Positions 1-11,671 of a stretch of DNA of 64,000 bases are shown here, piece by piece. The notes beneath the pieces are model-generated. The model did no database searches, was not told the origin of the DNA, and was given only the letters and a program-made list of their open reading frames with translations. Made by a program: the position numbers and the translations under genes. The number at the start of each line of letters is the position of its first letter. Position 1 is the stretch's first letter. Origin of the DNA: Agelas oroides (Eukaryota; Porifera; Demospongiae; Agelasida; Agelasidae); the NCBI GenBank assembly GCA_949130485.1, contig OX422192.1, positions 1,089,509-1,153,508 of the forward strand, given 5' to 3'.

Positions 1-54
1 AGTACCCTACTGGACCCTTAATTTTTATTTTGCATTTTTATTTCTCTTATCCCT

Positions 55-57
<3 letters not shown>

Positions 58-97
<40 letters not shown>
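58..97. repeat. (CA)n microsatellite
   Basis: A nearly pure CA run. The flanking sequence to about 1260 shows no convincing exon on either strand; it may be the 3' flank of the Ig-Death gene. Confidence 0.9.
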
Positions 98-99
<2 letters not shown>

Positions 100-1263
100 G
101 CCACTTCATGGTTAGGTAATCATCGTTTCCAGAGTGAAAAGCCCCCCACTCCCGCCTCTCCCAAAATAGTAAAAAATGCCATACAAGTTCAGTGTACACA
201 ATCACATGACTTTTGTTATTCTACCAGTAGTCTGCCTTCTATGTACATGTACACCAGGAGTTATGTATTTGACTGGTTTCTGTTACAGTACATGCTTGGA
301 TACACACGTTTACATTAAATGTTTCCACTACCACATGGTTTCACTCCTTACAGCGTTTTGTGATGCTTTTAAGGTTGTGAAGACATAGATTGGGTGCTTA
401 CATAAGGTTTGCATGTTTGAGAAAATTGGGGCGAGTGTGAGCGAGCCCCACACAAGTGTGTTCTATTGCAGTTTTTCATATTTTCTGTTGTACGTCGTTC
501 CGTATATTCTTTACGCTGTAATTTAATGCAGTAGCCGCGGGCTGCATGCGGAGTGTAAGTAAGATTTTCGTACAACTTTTTGATGCTCGGGCAGGATGAG
601 CTTAAATGACGACTGCATATCCAGAAATGACAGCCAGAGCCTACGCACCTACTGCACAAGAGATAGCAGTTGTGTTTTGGCGACAACATTCAGGATAGGC
701 AGCTGGAGGTAGCATCTACTCAGTAAGTGTACAAGGGCTAACAGTGGTGTAGAAAGGCTCATGCAGTTTACCAAACGCAGTAGGTGGCAGAGATTTTGCT
801 CCATAGCTGATGCGTGGTGACTTCCCTTTACTATTTTCAAAGATGCCTCAAGTCTTGAAGGACTATGCATGCCAGACTGTATTCTGACTCAGCCTATAAC
901 TGCAACAGAGTAGCTGCATGCTGGCTTGCTCACACTCACCCCACAATGTTCTACATTCCCCTAGTTACTTGTATATGGCTTTTAATCGAGTATTGTGTGT
1001 CAGTACGTGCCAGCCCTAGATAGCCTGATATCCTTACAGACTGTCAAGGCTCTCTACAAATGTACTGCTCCTTAACTTGTAACTGTAAACAATGGAGTGT
1101 ACATTTGCAAACTTTACTGCTTGGGTGTATAATTAATGCATTTCTGTATTCTAGTAGTGGGCATTTTGGCCCTTACAATTTGTATACAATACCGCCTTCA
1201 TTAATCTAGTCTGCTTCAAAAAGCCACTCATAACCCTACACTGTCTCTTCACCTGTCTGCAAC

Positions 1264-4234
1264 TTAACCACATAAGTGTATATAATAGAACAGTAAGCCA
1301 TCTATTTTATAACAGCAAGTCAACAGCTGCTAGGATTAAAAAATAAAATTGCTTACATGTGATCCCAGTAATTTTATAGTCCCATATATATAAACTCACC
1401 TTAGATTTGTCACTACCACTATCGGTTACTCCATTGGTAACATCTGCAGGTGCATTTGGAATGGATCCCTTCAACCCTAATGGGAAGAGTAATATAAGCA
1501 GAAACAGAATAATATGTACTTCATATATCCAAGACAGGCAGTCATTATTAACAACCACATACAGTTGAGCATGAATGCATGTCACAACCATCTTGTTCAC
1601 AACTTACATGTTCCAAGTTGTGAATGAAGGTGCATTTGAAATTTCTTCTGGGCCTCCATCTCTTTAATAGCCATCTCCCTCTCCAACTCTGCTTGCTGCT
1701 TCTGGTACTCTGCCTCCTGCAACCTGCGCTCTAGTTCAGCCGTTTGAGGTGCCAGTTTGAGTAACTCCAACAGCTGTTCAGGAGCAATAGCTGCCTGCTG
1801 GTGTGACTGTAGTTTTCTCTCGAGCTGTGATACTGTGGCTTGTTTCTCCTGGAGAGAACATGATAGAGCTTCAACCTCTTTACTGAGGCGACTGATGTTT
1901 GCATTGCAGGCTTCGATTTGTTGTGATTTGAGGTCTGACACTTCCTTTGTATCAGCCAGTTGTTGCTATAGGAATCAACATGAAATGTGAGTAATACATA
2001 AAAGCCTATAAACTGCAAGTCTTAGACCAATTAAATCAGTTACATTCACCTCCATTTTCCCTTTATCAGATGAAAGAGTAACTGTGAGTTGGACAAGATC
2101 ACTGACTTGCTCCCTTGCAGAGTTGCAGGAACTGGCCAGCTTTTTATTCTCACTCTGCAAGTCTTTCATGTCATCGTGTTTCCTCTTCAGCTGTGCTCGA
2201 AGTTGGGACAGCTCTGCTTGTTGTGTTCTGACTTTTTGCTGTGCAGATTGAAGCTCAGACTTCTTCTTCTGTAGCTTCCTTTCCAATTCCTCAATCTTTT
2301 CTTGTTTCTTCGTGATTTTCTCTTCCAACAACTCCAAATCTTTCCGATGTTTCTCTTCTAGTGACCTGTTGTAAGCTGAATCTTTCTGCTGTAGTTGTCT
2401 ATCTTTTTCCACAATCATGCTACGCATTTCAATCAACAACTGACACTCACGTTGCTTTGATTCGAGCTCCTTCTTGATGCTGTTTCTTTCATGGGCAATA
2501 TTCCGGATTTTTTCATGGAGCTCGGAAAAGTTATCGAGTAGCTGGTTTATGCTGTCATCAACATTCTGTTTAGACTTTTGTGAATCATGTAGCCTCTGGC
2601 TGGAATCCTTTAACTGGTCATCCATCTTGTTAATGTCCTCGATTATGTTCTGAACTTCAGCAAGTAGCTTGGATCTGGTGGACTTTATTAAAGATGTGCA
2701 ATATTACATGATAATGTTAATCGTTATTATACCATCTTACCTCTTCATGCTGGGGAAGGTTCTGTAGTTGCTCCAAAGCCTCGTCCTTAGATGGCTTGGG
2801 CACAGTGATTCCTGAAGAATGAAAGGTATGATAAATAATAACAGAGTTGACTTCCATCAGCATGGTGCTAACCATGTTTCTTTGCTAGTTGGGAAGCCAG
2901 TGATCTCATTCCCATTCCAACCAATGCCTGGATTACAGCCGACCATGTGATAATCTCTTGCTTCTGCCAAGCAATAAGCATCTGGGTTCGACGTTCCCCA
3001 ATAGTAATACGCTCCCTCTCGATGGCCTCCAGTGTTGATATTTTAAGTCCCAGGCTGAGACCCAAGGGTATCCAGTTGTTCACCTCTGTCAATTCATTCA
3101 CAAGGTCACGTAGCTCAGCAACTACATAAGAACATTAGTTTGTTTCTTATGCTTACAAATATACTAATCACTTCTTTGAATGTAATTACTTGAACTTACC
3201 AACAACAAGGTTTGTACACTGTGAAGTTTCACTTCCAGCAGAGTTGGAGACCACACACCGATAGTAGCCTGCATCACACGCCTGGACTGCAGTGAGTTTC
3301 AGTCCAGCTTTCACCTCTTGAAACTTGACACCATCGCAGGTGAGGTCCTGCCAGGCCTCACTCTCATCCTCCTCTCCTTCAGGCTTCCAAGACTGCCACT
3401 GGTAATTCAGTGGTTCTGTTCCAGTGGCTTTGATTGAGAATGTAACAGGCTTCCCTGTAGTAATTTCCTCCAGGGTTGTTGGTTGGGAGGTAATTTGTGG
3501 AGGTGTGGCTGCAGGAATCAATGACTGCTACTTTTAGCAAGCAACAGGACAGTTTGTGCCCAAAGAATTTTCCTCGATGTGTTTACAAGTTTAAACCATA
3601 TCCCAAGATGCTCACAGAACCTAGAGTTTAGTGCTCTATGTCACTGCAGAAGTTCACTCTTTGCCAGGCTATGATACTGTACTTTTGGTATGCATTTACA
3701 GGCTTACCTTAACTAACACTTCATAGACAGAAGCCTTGTCCACTAGTTAACAGTGCAGTACAAAGTATACTGGCCATGCAAGGGTTTTGCCACCTATAGC
3801 ACTACTTTCCTACGCTTGAATGTTCATTGTACCAATAGCACTAAGATTGGCTGTTCACTGCTTTTTCCAGCCTGTGTATGTTTATCGGCATATTAGTTAT
3901 ATCACATAATGTCCTGCATCTTGGGGTGTAGCTATAGTTAATAAACCTTGCACATAAGCTGTCATCCCCAGGCCACTCCCAGATTTTATCTCACAGCTGT
4001 GAAGAAAACTCGAGAGTTTTCTCCACAGCTGCGAGATAAAATCTGGGAGTGGCCTGGGAACGAGGCTACCTAATCCTAACACTAGGAATAACCCTGGATG
4101 TAGTGTTGATCTAGGAAAATCTGCCCACATAAAAGGACTGCCACCTTAAATGGAACTTGAACCATAGGAAACAGGGTTTTCAAATAAACAAACTGAACCA
4201 ACAATATGTACACATGTATGCACGCACACACACA

Positions 4235-4277
<43 letters not shown>

Positions 4278-5689
4278 CACACACACCTGCAGCTGTCCAG
4301 TCTCTCCTCAGGAACTTTCTTTGTCCCTCTTCCTCCTTCTTCCACTCCTGATAAGAGGTTAGCTTCATGAAGCCAGTGGGGGTAGGTTCTGGGGTTGAAA
4401 TGGAGGTCTGTTTTGTAGGGCTAGGGGTAGTCTATCAAGCTAAACCATCTCTCACACTCCCGAAAAGTGAGAGAGGGTTAGGGTTTTCTGGAGGGTGAGA
4501 GAGGGTCTGGCTTGATAGACTAGGCTAGGGGTGAAACTGATGGCATTGGAGGAACCTGTGTGTATAGGAGACATGCATGGTTGCACATAGTCTCACAAGC
4601 CACACCCATCACAGAGAGAGGAAAAGTCTGGTCATGCTGCAACCATCGAGTTGTCACCATGGTAGAAAGTTGCTGTGACCAATGAGATCCACACTCTTCG
4701 TAGATTGCATCCATTGTCATGCATGCATGCGGAATAGCCTGAATTATGTCACACTGTTTCATTGATCTCAAAATCTTATTATCTAACCACACTCTTCAAT
4801 AATAGCATTCCTACTTGTCAGCTGCAGTGTGACCAGATCCTTCCACTTAGCCTCGTTCCCAGGCCACTCCCAGATTTTATCTCGCAGCTGTGGAGAAAAC
4901 TCCACAGCTGCGAGATAAAATCTGGGAGTGGCCTGGGAACGAGGCTACCTTCCACTCTCTGCGAAGGGTGTGGCTTGTGAGACTAGCACATTAGTGTGTG
5001 CATGTGAGGGTGATGAAATGTGTGGTTGAATTTCAGTTGATCAGTCAGATGCAATTCTGCTAACGGTGCATGACAGGTGATAGTTGACACACGTACCTAC
5101 CTTGCTCCTGGTACAGTGACCCAAAATCAAACAGCTTGCTGTTCTTCCAGCGTGTCACAAAGGTTGAGCAGTTCTCTGTGGTCAGCAGGTGGAGTTCGGC
5201 TCCGTTCATCTTTAGCAGATTGGGAGAAACCAGGAACAGTTCAGGTTGGACTTCAACAGTGAAGTACTGAAGTGATTCCATTTGTTTCGTCTTCATGAAT
5301 TCTAAAAATAGCGACAGGATTTCTGACTCCATGGAAGATCGTACCCCAGGAATCTTAAGGAGAAATAACCTTAAACACGACTCAGAACTGAAGATAACAC
5401 GCCAGAGTGGGAACTGCTCATAGTAGTATGTATCCACATGGTAGACTCCATACTGATGCAGGATCGGTGAAAGAGCATTTGCAATCGACCAAAGCTTTGT
5501 GCTGATGGTGTTACCATCGTGGTAGAATTTCATGACGGGTTCCCCATTGCTGTCTCCCTTGACCAACTCGATCTTCGTATTCTCTCCGTTTACCAGCACC
5601 TTCGTTCTCAGCAGAAAGAAGTCGTTGTGGTAGCTGGTGTGGATATTGAAGTCGGGGTCTACTTCGTCTACCAGACGTTGCATCGCCAT
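1264..5689 (-). CDS. Ig + Death domain + coiled-coil protein
   Basis: Nine-exon model on the minus strand: 5689-5101, 4388-4287, 3508-3200, 3121-2873, 2811-2741, 2682-2050, 1965-1608, 1476-1400 and a tentative last exon 1329-1264. All joins are GT-AG and in phase, giving about 817 aa. Residues 1-197 form an N-terminal domain I do not recognise, followed by a short charged linker. The third exon is an I-set/C2 Ig domain with the DAGYYRC signature (Asp-x-Gly-x-Tyr-x-Cys) and an upstream Trp. The fourth is a Death domain (WIPLGLSLGL start, TW near helix 4-5). The rest is a long Gln/Lys/Glu-rich coiled coil (about residues 440-770). There is no signal peptide or membrane segment, so the product is probably a cytosolic signalling adaptor; that role is inference. 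The last exon is the weakest part; the gene could end elsewhere. The start is ATG at 5689, with a second ATG two codons later. Confidence 0.8.
3959..4068. mobile_element. fold-back (MULE-like) MITE, degenerate left end
   Basis: Near-perfect palindrome: arms with CCACTCCCAGATTTTATCTC pair with their reverse complement around a GAGAGTTTTC centre. The right end reads CGAGGCTA as in other members of the family; the left end has decayed. It lies in the intron between the linker and Ig exons of the Ig-Death gene. Confidence 0.85.
4217..4286. repeat. (CA)n microsatellite at a splice donor
   Basis: In the sense of the Ig-Death gene (minus strand) this is a (TG)n run that begins at the donor of the exon ending at 4287, so the donor GT is the first unit of the repeat. 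Confidence 0.9.
4848..4947. mobile_element. fold-back (MULE-like) MITE with 9-bp TSD
   Basis: A 100-bp almost perfect palindrome with ends TAGCCTCG...CGAGGCTA, flanked by the direct repeat CCTTCCACT (4839-4847 and 4948-4956). It lies in the first intron of the Ig-Death gene and shares its inner arms with the copies at 3959-4068 and 29044-29125. Confidence 0.95.
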
Positions 5690-6859
5690 TCGAGCAGGCG
5701 GATATAATTTAAAAATGCTTCGTCATTAATTCGCACAGGGCCAAGGGCGCGGGCAGCGTGCCAAGAGATCAAAAATCTGTAGATCTTCGTACTCTCACAA
5801 GTCAGACCCAATTGCAACCCGGCAACCCCAATGCGGACTGAAAGCGATCTACGCTGTGGTTGCAATTGGTTGGGTCTGGCTGCGAGTCGGAGTCTGAGAC
5901 TAGTACTGTCCCTGCGTAGTGACCACGGATAACCAACCACCTGAAGACCAGGGTCTCACACTCACAGCCCAGCCCTACTTGGGCATGAGACTTGGTCAAT
6001 TGCATAAGCCTGATCGATGGACCAACACCTTGTGTTGATAGAATTTGCTATACAGCAGCTTGATATGCGACAAGGCTCAATGCATGCATGCTTGGGTCAT
6101 ATCATCCTTCTGTCTAGCTATGTATCTGTCAGCACCTGCCTCATTTAACCTTGCCAGTCTTGTTTCTGCAAAACTGGTCCAGCTATAGTTTTCCCACTGA
6201 TCATTCTATCACTGTGTAGCTACACTTTACTGACTGGAACTTCCAGTCAGTAAAGTGTACACAGTGATGATTGTATAGAACAAAGAACTTTCTCATCTCC
6301 CTCTTCCAAGACAGGATGCATGACAAGCTGTAACCACCCCAATGACATGTAAAGACTGCATTTTTTTTAATTAAAAATTTATGCAAAAAGCAAGGGAAAA
6401 AAAAACAACAAGGGACGAGCTATAATTCCAGTTACAATAACAAATCAGCAGATCTCATGATATCAAGTTATGATACATTTTTTAATTATTTTTTTTATTT
6501 TTTTATAAAATTTTTGCGTAAGCAATGGGTACAAAATAGCTTAGTTGTACCCTAGGTATAAGATAATAAAGTTACTTAGTGCATATAATATTGTTTAAGT
6601 GAATGTTTAAAAGTTGCAAGGGAAGGAGATGATACATTTGTAGTATACAAATTAATGTGTAGATATAAAAAGCAAATATATATATATAATAGTGGATGTA
6701 AAGCAGAAATTAATAGAGTGGGGGCACAAAGGAGTAAATTGCACGAATGACTGGTGATGCATGTATGACTTAGGATGATGTGTGGGTCAAGGTAATGAGT
6801 ATTATAAAGACTTGCAAACAATCTTAAGAAGTAGTGAGAGACTGCTGGTAGATAGTTCA
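5690..6859. other. intergenic region, no gene seen
   Basis: 5' flank of the Ig-Death gene. It holds a 60-bp hairpin (6209-6268), AT-rich low-complexity sequence (6360-6530) and a minus-strand stretch (about 6580-6660) whose short C-terminal-like peptide recalls the end of a LINE reverse transcriptase, too weak to call. No supported exon. Confidence 0.6.
6209..6268. repeat. perfect hairpin, 18-bp arms
   Basis: ACACTTTACTGACTGGAA is followed one base later by its reverse complement, and the pairing extends outward (TCACTGTG / CACAGTGA) with a small bulge. Probably a tiny MITE or its footprint. Confidence 0.8.
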
Positions 6860-7322
6860 CAGGGGCGGCGGAAGGTACTTGAGATTGGGGGGGCAGCGAG
6901 GATGGTGCGTGCGTAAGCACGCACACGCTAGGGGGGTCTGGGGGCATGCCCCCCCCCCCCCCAGAAAAATTTTTTTTTAAAATTAGGTGCTCTGAGATCG
7001 CTTCTGAGGCCATATTTGTACCCAAATGCCACTAGTCCGACTAGAGTACATGGCGAGAGTAATACCTCCGTTCGCCACGATACACGTCAGTCGTCACGAG
7101 GCGTTTCAGTCACTATAGTCGACCGTACGTGGCGGGCCTGATGAGGTGGGCATCTTATAGACGAATTGACGACCTGGACAAAAACAGTTTCTACTTTGTA
7201 CTACACTCTGAAACTAGTTCAGTGATCACCACGCCTAACAGCTTGAAGGTGGGGCAGTGTAGTGGCTGTGCACGTGTTTGTCTAATTGCCGAGCGCATTA
7301 GCGCGAGGCTCTGAATGAGGGA

Positions 7323-7798
7323 TAGGGTTGGGCGGATTATGCTCCATTTTTTACCCATTATGCTATTCCAATATGCTCAAAATTGTACCAATTATGCCTA
7401 AAATTATGCCCAAAATTTGCCTATTATGCTCAAACTATGCCCATTATTTCTGGAACGAGCAAACTTGTATGTTCGAATAAAGAAACAGGATGGGACCATT
7501 GTATATAGTCTCGCGTGCCCACACCCCGTTCCGCAAGAGTGGGTGTGGCCACGCTAACATCGTTCAGATCACCAGACTCTGCGATTGCTGATCATTGCTC
7601 CCTCACTTCGCCGCTTACCAACAGGGCATGGGACGAGATACTTCACGGTCTGGGACTGGGATACGGTCTGAGGACGAGACTACCAGTCTACCACAGACAC
7701 ATTATGCTCAAAATGTACCTATTATTCCCGCATAATGCTCAATGCTTTCTGGTACCTATTATTCCCAAAATTATGCCAGCATAATCCGCCCAACCCTA
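7323..7798. mobile_element. hAT-like MITE with 8-bp TSD
   Basis: Terminal inverted repeats TAGGGTTGGGCGGATTATGC / GCATAATCCGCCCAACCCTA, flanked on both sides by ATGAGGGA (7315-7322 and 7799-7806). An 8-bp duplication with TAGGG-type ends fits the hAT superfamily. It holds only degenerate 'TTATGCC' repeats and one further insertion. Confidence 0.9.
7513..7681. mobile_element. short TIR element nested in the hAT-like MITE
   Basis: TAGTCTCG near 7507 pairs with CGAGACTA near 7681, resembling the fold-back family ends with a variant core. No clear target duplication was found. Confidence 0.45.
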
Positions 7799-7816
7799 AT
7801 GAGGGATCTATTCTCG

Positions 7817-7863
7817 CAATGTACGTGCGTACGTACGTACGTATGTACGTACGTATGTACGTG
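7817..7863. repeat. (ACGT)n tetranucleotide repeat
   Basis: GTACGTACGTATGTACGTAC-type run just right of the hAT-like element. It is followed at 7867-7920 by a direct repeat of CGCTTAGGAATGTCAATTTG. Confidence 0.85.
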
Positions 7864-8843
7864 TCGGTCACGCTTAGGAATGTCAATTTGCGGTATCGCT
7901 TAGGAATGTCAATTTGCGCTCACGCCCTGGCCAGACGTAACATTACATGACGAAGCCAGGACGACATTTCTTGCCGACGGAGGACGGGGAGAACAGCGCG
8001 ACTGGCCCTTCGCAACGTACGTATTGCGGAACGAAGTGCATAAACGAGTGCTGACTCCAAAAAACAAAAAAGCAAAGAAGTCAGCCCACCGTAGAAAGCC
8101 AAGAGAGCGACAAAAGAACAAGAAAGAGTCCAAAAGTAGAAAGCACGTACTGGAGATTCTTCACAAGTCAGGTATTTAGGCTCACTCTTCACGTTACCGT
8201 TGTTTTGTACTGTTCTTTGGACTCCCACTATACTAAACGAGCAACGCCTGACACCTGCGCCGCGCGCCCCATCCGCGCATGGCGCTTGGAGCGGCGCGAG
8301 GCATCATGCGCATGCGTACTCCTAGTTAAAAGTAAATAAACTTATCCAGTCACACCCACAGGAAAACCTACTACGACCTCGCGGCTACGCGAGACTAACT
8401 ACGACGATGGTTTGTGCTGGATACCGTACGGTAAGTAAACGACGCATCGTTGACACTGGCATTTTGATAGTAACTGTTGTATATTATTACACATCAAGTA
8501 GCAGTAGCCATCTTCGGATTGGGGGGGCAAGGCCCCCCCAATCTGTACTTTGGGGGGGCATTCGCCCCCCCTGCCCCCCCTGCTCCGCCGCCCCTGGTTC
8601 AGGCAGATTAATGTGCCAAGTATAGGTCCTCGTATTTACGTATATAGTTGGAAGAGAGTTGCATCTTACAATTATTAACACTAAAATTGTGCACCGTTTA
8701 CACATACAGTCAATAGGAGGGTGCATGCAACTTATAATAAAGCACAGTACATCAGTGTAGAGGGAATAAATGCACTGCATACAACCTGGAGACTTACGGG
8801 TTAGTTTGCCTAGAATATGTTCAAGAACAAGTATTTTGTGACG

Positions 8844-11654
8844 TTATTTTGAGTGCTTGTGGAAGTTTTGGACAATGCTATGAATGTCCTCAGGTTCGAG
8901 GTCTTTCAGTAATCGTCTGATATCAAGATTTCCGTAGCCAGCTGAGTCAGAGTGCTCTGTGCGATGGACACTCATTTGTCGGAGGAGTTCTCGCATGACG
9001 TAGACATTGCGACAAGCTTTGTTGAGAGGGACATTATGCCACCCCCACTTGTCACTGCCAGGTGGCTCCTCAGACCAAGCATTGATTGATTTGTATCTAG
9101 CATCTATTGGCCTTAGTGTCCATTCACCACTGACCACCTGGTCGACATACTGAAGAATGAGGGCGATGAAGGCAGCTACTGCTGGGGCAGAAAAAGATGT
9201 GCCCGAGACAGGGTACTTGTCCAAGACCATGAACTCTCCTGGAGCTAGGAAGACGATTTCACGACCGACAGAACTGAAACTGTGGGAGGTACCATGCCAG
9301 GTATGAGCTCCAATACAGAGGACATTTCCAAGTCTGCTGGGGTAACTGATGGTATTGCTGCCTGTTTGACCGATATTTCCAGCCGAGAAGACAGGAATGA
9401 TGCCTGCATTTATTGCTTTGCTGATGGCTTGAGAAAGCCTCAGGTTCAACTGGTCGAACCCTAGAGAACACACAATTACATCTGGTCTTTTTGGTCGTTC
9501 CACTAGGTTTTCTATCATTGTGGCTAGACCTTGAGAAGCTGAATCCCGAGGAATATTGACCAGCAATAGTTCAGCTTCAGGAACTATGTTTGCCACTACA
9601 AGGGCACACTGCAGACCATGAGAATCTTTTATCGGTGTGTACTTAAAGCATATTTCATCGCTTATCAAATTTATCTCGCTCTCAATGGAGTCTACCTTCT
9701 TTTCAAGCGTGTGGACTTCTTCAGCCACGAAATGGACCTTTGCTCTCAGGTCACTGACAAGTTTCTTCAATGACTCTGATGTCTCCAGCAGTAATTCGGC
9801 CTTTTCGCTCATTGAGGGGGTAAAATCGTCCCAAGAATGCATTTCAGTTTCTAGATGTTTTGCTTTGTAACTTGCTTTCAGAATTTCTGGAAAGTCATCA
9901 TCAATCACAGCCACCCTAATGCCTCCACCATTCAGTGAAATGGGCAGCTGTAGCTCCCTGTTCAGTGCATGGTTTGAGAGAATGTCTGAGTTGAATTTGC
10001 ACTGTTCAGTCATTTCACTGGCTGAATCTGGGATAGTTCGGAAACTTCTCTCTTGTGTAATGGAATTTAGCAACTTCTTAAGCTGGCATTGTGAGAATGA
10101 GAATATGTGGTTTGTTAGTAACCCGTAGCCTGAGTGGGGGTGATGTTTGGTGGAAGTGGTGGTTTGCTGTAGAACCTCACGTATGATTGAAACATGGTTG
10201 TATTCTGGACATCCTCCAGGCATGTCACCCAATGAGGATTTGATGTAACTCATGATGAGAGCAACCATGCCACTGAGTATTGCAGCAGATATGCCGGTAC
10301 CAGCAACAACATTCTGACAGTACATTGAAGCATGGCTACCTACTGCTACACAGTCAATTTCTCTGCCCGAAGGAGAATCAAAAGTTGGTTCGTTCTGATC
10401 ATCCATACCACCAACGCAGAGGACATTACCCATTGATGCAGGGAAAGCAATGCCAGAAACATGGTCACCATGACTTTGGGGAATGATGCTACCAGCTGCA
10501 CAGACTACTATGATACCATCGTCAATGGCAGCATTGATGGCTCTCATCTCGTCTTCCCTATAATGGCCACCATAGGGGATAAGCACAACCAGACTATGCA
10601 CATCCTTACCCCATTCTCGAGCCTTCCACTTACCTCTTAGCCAGTTGAGGGATCTGGAGGTTGTGCCATTTGGGAAAAGATGCCGTAAGCGGTCAAAAGA
10701 GGTCCTGCACGCTATTAGTTTAGATTCTGGAGCAATTTGAGATAGGATATCTATGAGGATGGAACCAACACCACCACACAATTCATGAACTGGAGAATAT
10801 TGGCTATTGGAATTGTACCTGTCCACAATATTCCATTTGGAACTAGTATTATAGTCATAGCCTGAAGCTAACACAGCAATAGCCACCCCTCCCCCTTTTG
10901 ACTTCTCTTTGTGAATTCGGTTTAACTTCAACTGCTGCATAAATAGATAATTGATTAGCTCTGGTCTAGAACGTATTGAGGGTGGGGCAGTTGTTATATG
11001 TTTAAGGTAGTTGTGTTGTCTAGATGTTGCTGTGACATACGATACATGATCATCTTCCAACAGGTTATGTGTTTTGTGCTCGACTTTTACTCCCTCTGGT
11101 ATATGTATATCTTTAGCTTCAAGTGGATACGAGCCAGGATGATAAACACACACAATTACTACATGCTGGACATCAACACCTAGGTTGTGAAGAGTGTGCA
11201 GCAGTGTATCCACCTTGTCTTTTTGTACATATACTTTTTCAAGGAAAGGGGAGTACATGTACATGTACAAGTAAAGGTTGTTAACAGTGAGCCAAGCCAG
11301 TGACCGTTCAACTTTAGATGGGCTTTTGGCAGATATCCCCATTTCACTTGGAAATAGCAAGTCAACCCTTTGAATAGTGTGCTGTTGTCCTTCAGGGAAT
11401 ACAGCTTTGAGAGCATCGACCTTCATCTGTAGAGGAGAGGTAATTCCGGACCAACAAGGGTAGAATCTTTCAAAAGTGTCGAGGTCCTGCTTTTCATCCC
11501 CTGGCAGATAAAAGGCAGTTGGACTCAGAAGTTTAACTTCTTCAATTTCAGTACAAGTTTCCAATTGCTGCATGTGCTGTTGGATACTTTTCAGTGCAAT
11601 CTCACTATTATGCCGATATTCTGATAGGTCAATTGATACCTTGTCAGAGGCCAT
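8844..11654 (-). CDS. tandem subtilisin-like (S8) protein: pseudo-domain + active-type domain
   Basis: Single 936-aa coding exon. After about 250 N-terminal residues of unknown fold come two peptidase S8 domains. Domain 1 (about 255-510) has VLASGYD where the catalytic Asp block should be, AAGS in place of the oxyanion Asn, and GTGISA in place of GTS, so the Ser is lost. Domain 2 (about 575-900) keeps AVIDDDF (Asp), DSHGLQCA (His), FSAGN (oxyanion Asn) and SGTSFSAP (Ser). A ~50-residue coiled coil is inserted between the Asp and His of domain 2. There is no signal peptide, unusual for this family. ATG at 11654 follows a good acceptor (TTTCTCCTCAG) 17 bases upstream, implying a spliced 5' UTR. 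Proteolysis by domain 2 is predicted from motifs; the role is unknown. Confidence 0.9.
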   Translation of the reverse strand: MASDKVSIDLSEYRHNSEIALKSIQQHMQQLETCTEIEEVKLLSPTAFYLPGDEKQDLDTFERFYPCWSGITSPLQMKVDALKAVFPEGQQHTIQRVDLLFPSEMGISAKSPSKVERSLAWLTVNNLYLYMYMYSPFLEKVYVQKDKVDTLLHTLHNLGVDVQHVVIVCVYHPGSYPLEAKDIHIPEGVKVEHKTHNLLEDDHVSYVTATSRQHNYLKHITTAPPSIRSRPELINYLFMQQLKLNRIHKEKSKGGGVAIAVLASGYDYNTSSKWNIVDRYNSNSQYSPVHELCGGVGSILIDILSQIAPESKLIACRTSFDRLRHLFPNGTTSRSLNWLRGKWKAREWGKDVHSLVVLIPYGGHYREDEMRAINAAIDDGIIVVCAAGSIIPQSHGDHVSGIAFPASMGNVLCVGGMDDQNEPTFDSPSGREIDCVAVGSHASMYCQNVVAGTGISAAILSGMVALIMSYIKSSLGDMPGGCPEYNHVSIIREVLQQTTTSTKHHPHSGYGLLTNHIFSFSQCQLKKLLNSITQERSFRTIPDSASEMTEQCKFNSDILSNHALNRELQLPISLNGGGIRVAVIDDDFPEILKASYKAKHLETEMHSWDDFTPSMSEKAELLLETSESLKKLVSDLRAKVHFVAEEVHTLEKKVDSIESEINLISDEICFKYTPIKDSHGLQCALVVANIVPEAELLLVNIPRDSASQGLATMIENLVERPKRPDVIVCSLGFDQLNLRLSQAISKAINAGIIPVFSAGNIGQTGSNTISYPSRLGNVLCIGAHTWHGTSHSFSSVGREIVFLAPGEFMVLDKYPVSGTSFSAPAVAAFIALILQYVDQVVSGEWTLRPIDARYKSINAWSEEPPGSDKWGWHNVPLNKACRNVYVMRELLRQMSVHRTEHSDSAGYGNLDIRRLLKDLEPEDIHSIVQNFHKHSK

Positions 11655-11671
11655 CTCTTCTCTGTTAGTCT

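Larger units (their letters stand above)
6860..8596. mobile_element. DNA transposon with CAGGGGCGGCGG ends, nested insertions
   Basis: The left end CAGGGGCGGCGG at 6860 is matched by CCGCCGCCCCTG ending at 8596. Just inside both ends are G-runs with the motif GGGGGGGCATGCCCCCC or close variants. GTTCA directly flanks both ends (6855-6859, 8597-8601), a possible short target duplication. No transposase frame is readable. A hAT-like MITE (7323-7798) is nested inside. Confidence 0.65.

Noticed and set aside
4520..4792. 90-codon minus-strand open frame in intron 1 of the Ig-Death gene
   Set aside because: No splice sites compatible with flanking exon phases; no recognisable similarity.
7920..8228. 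Open frames on both strands, one with a Cys-x3-Cys peptide like a transposase C-terminus
   Set aside because: Short, broken by stops, inside a nested MITE region; no catalytic motif seen.
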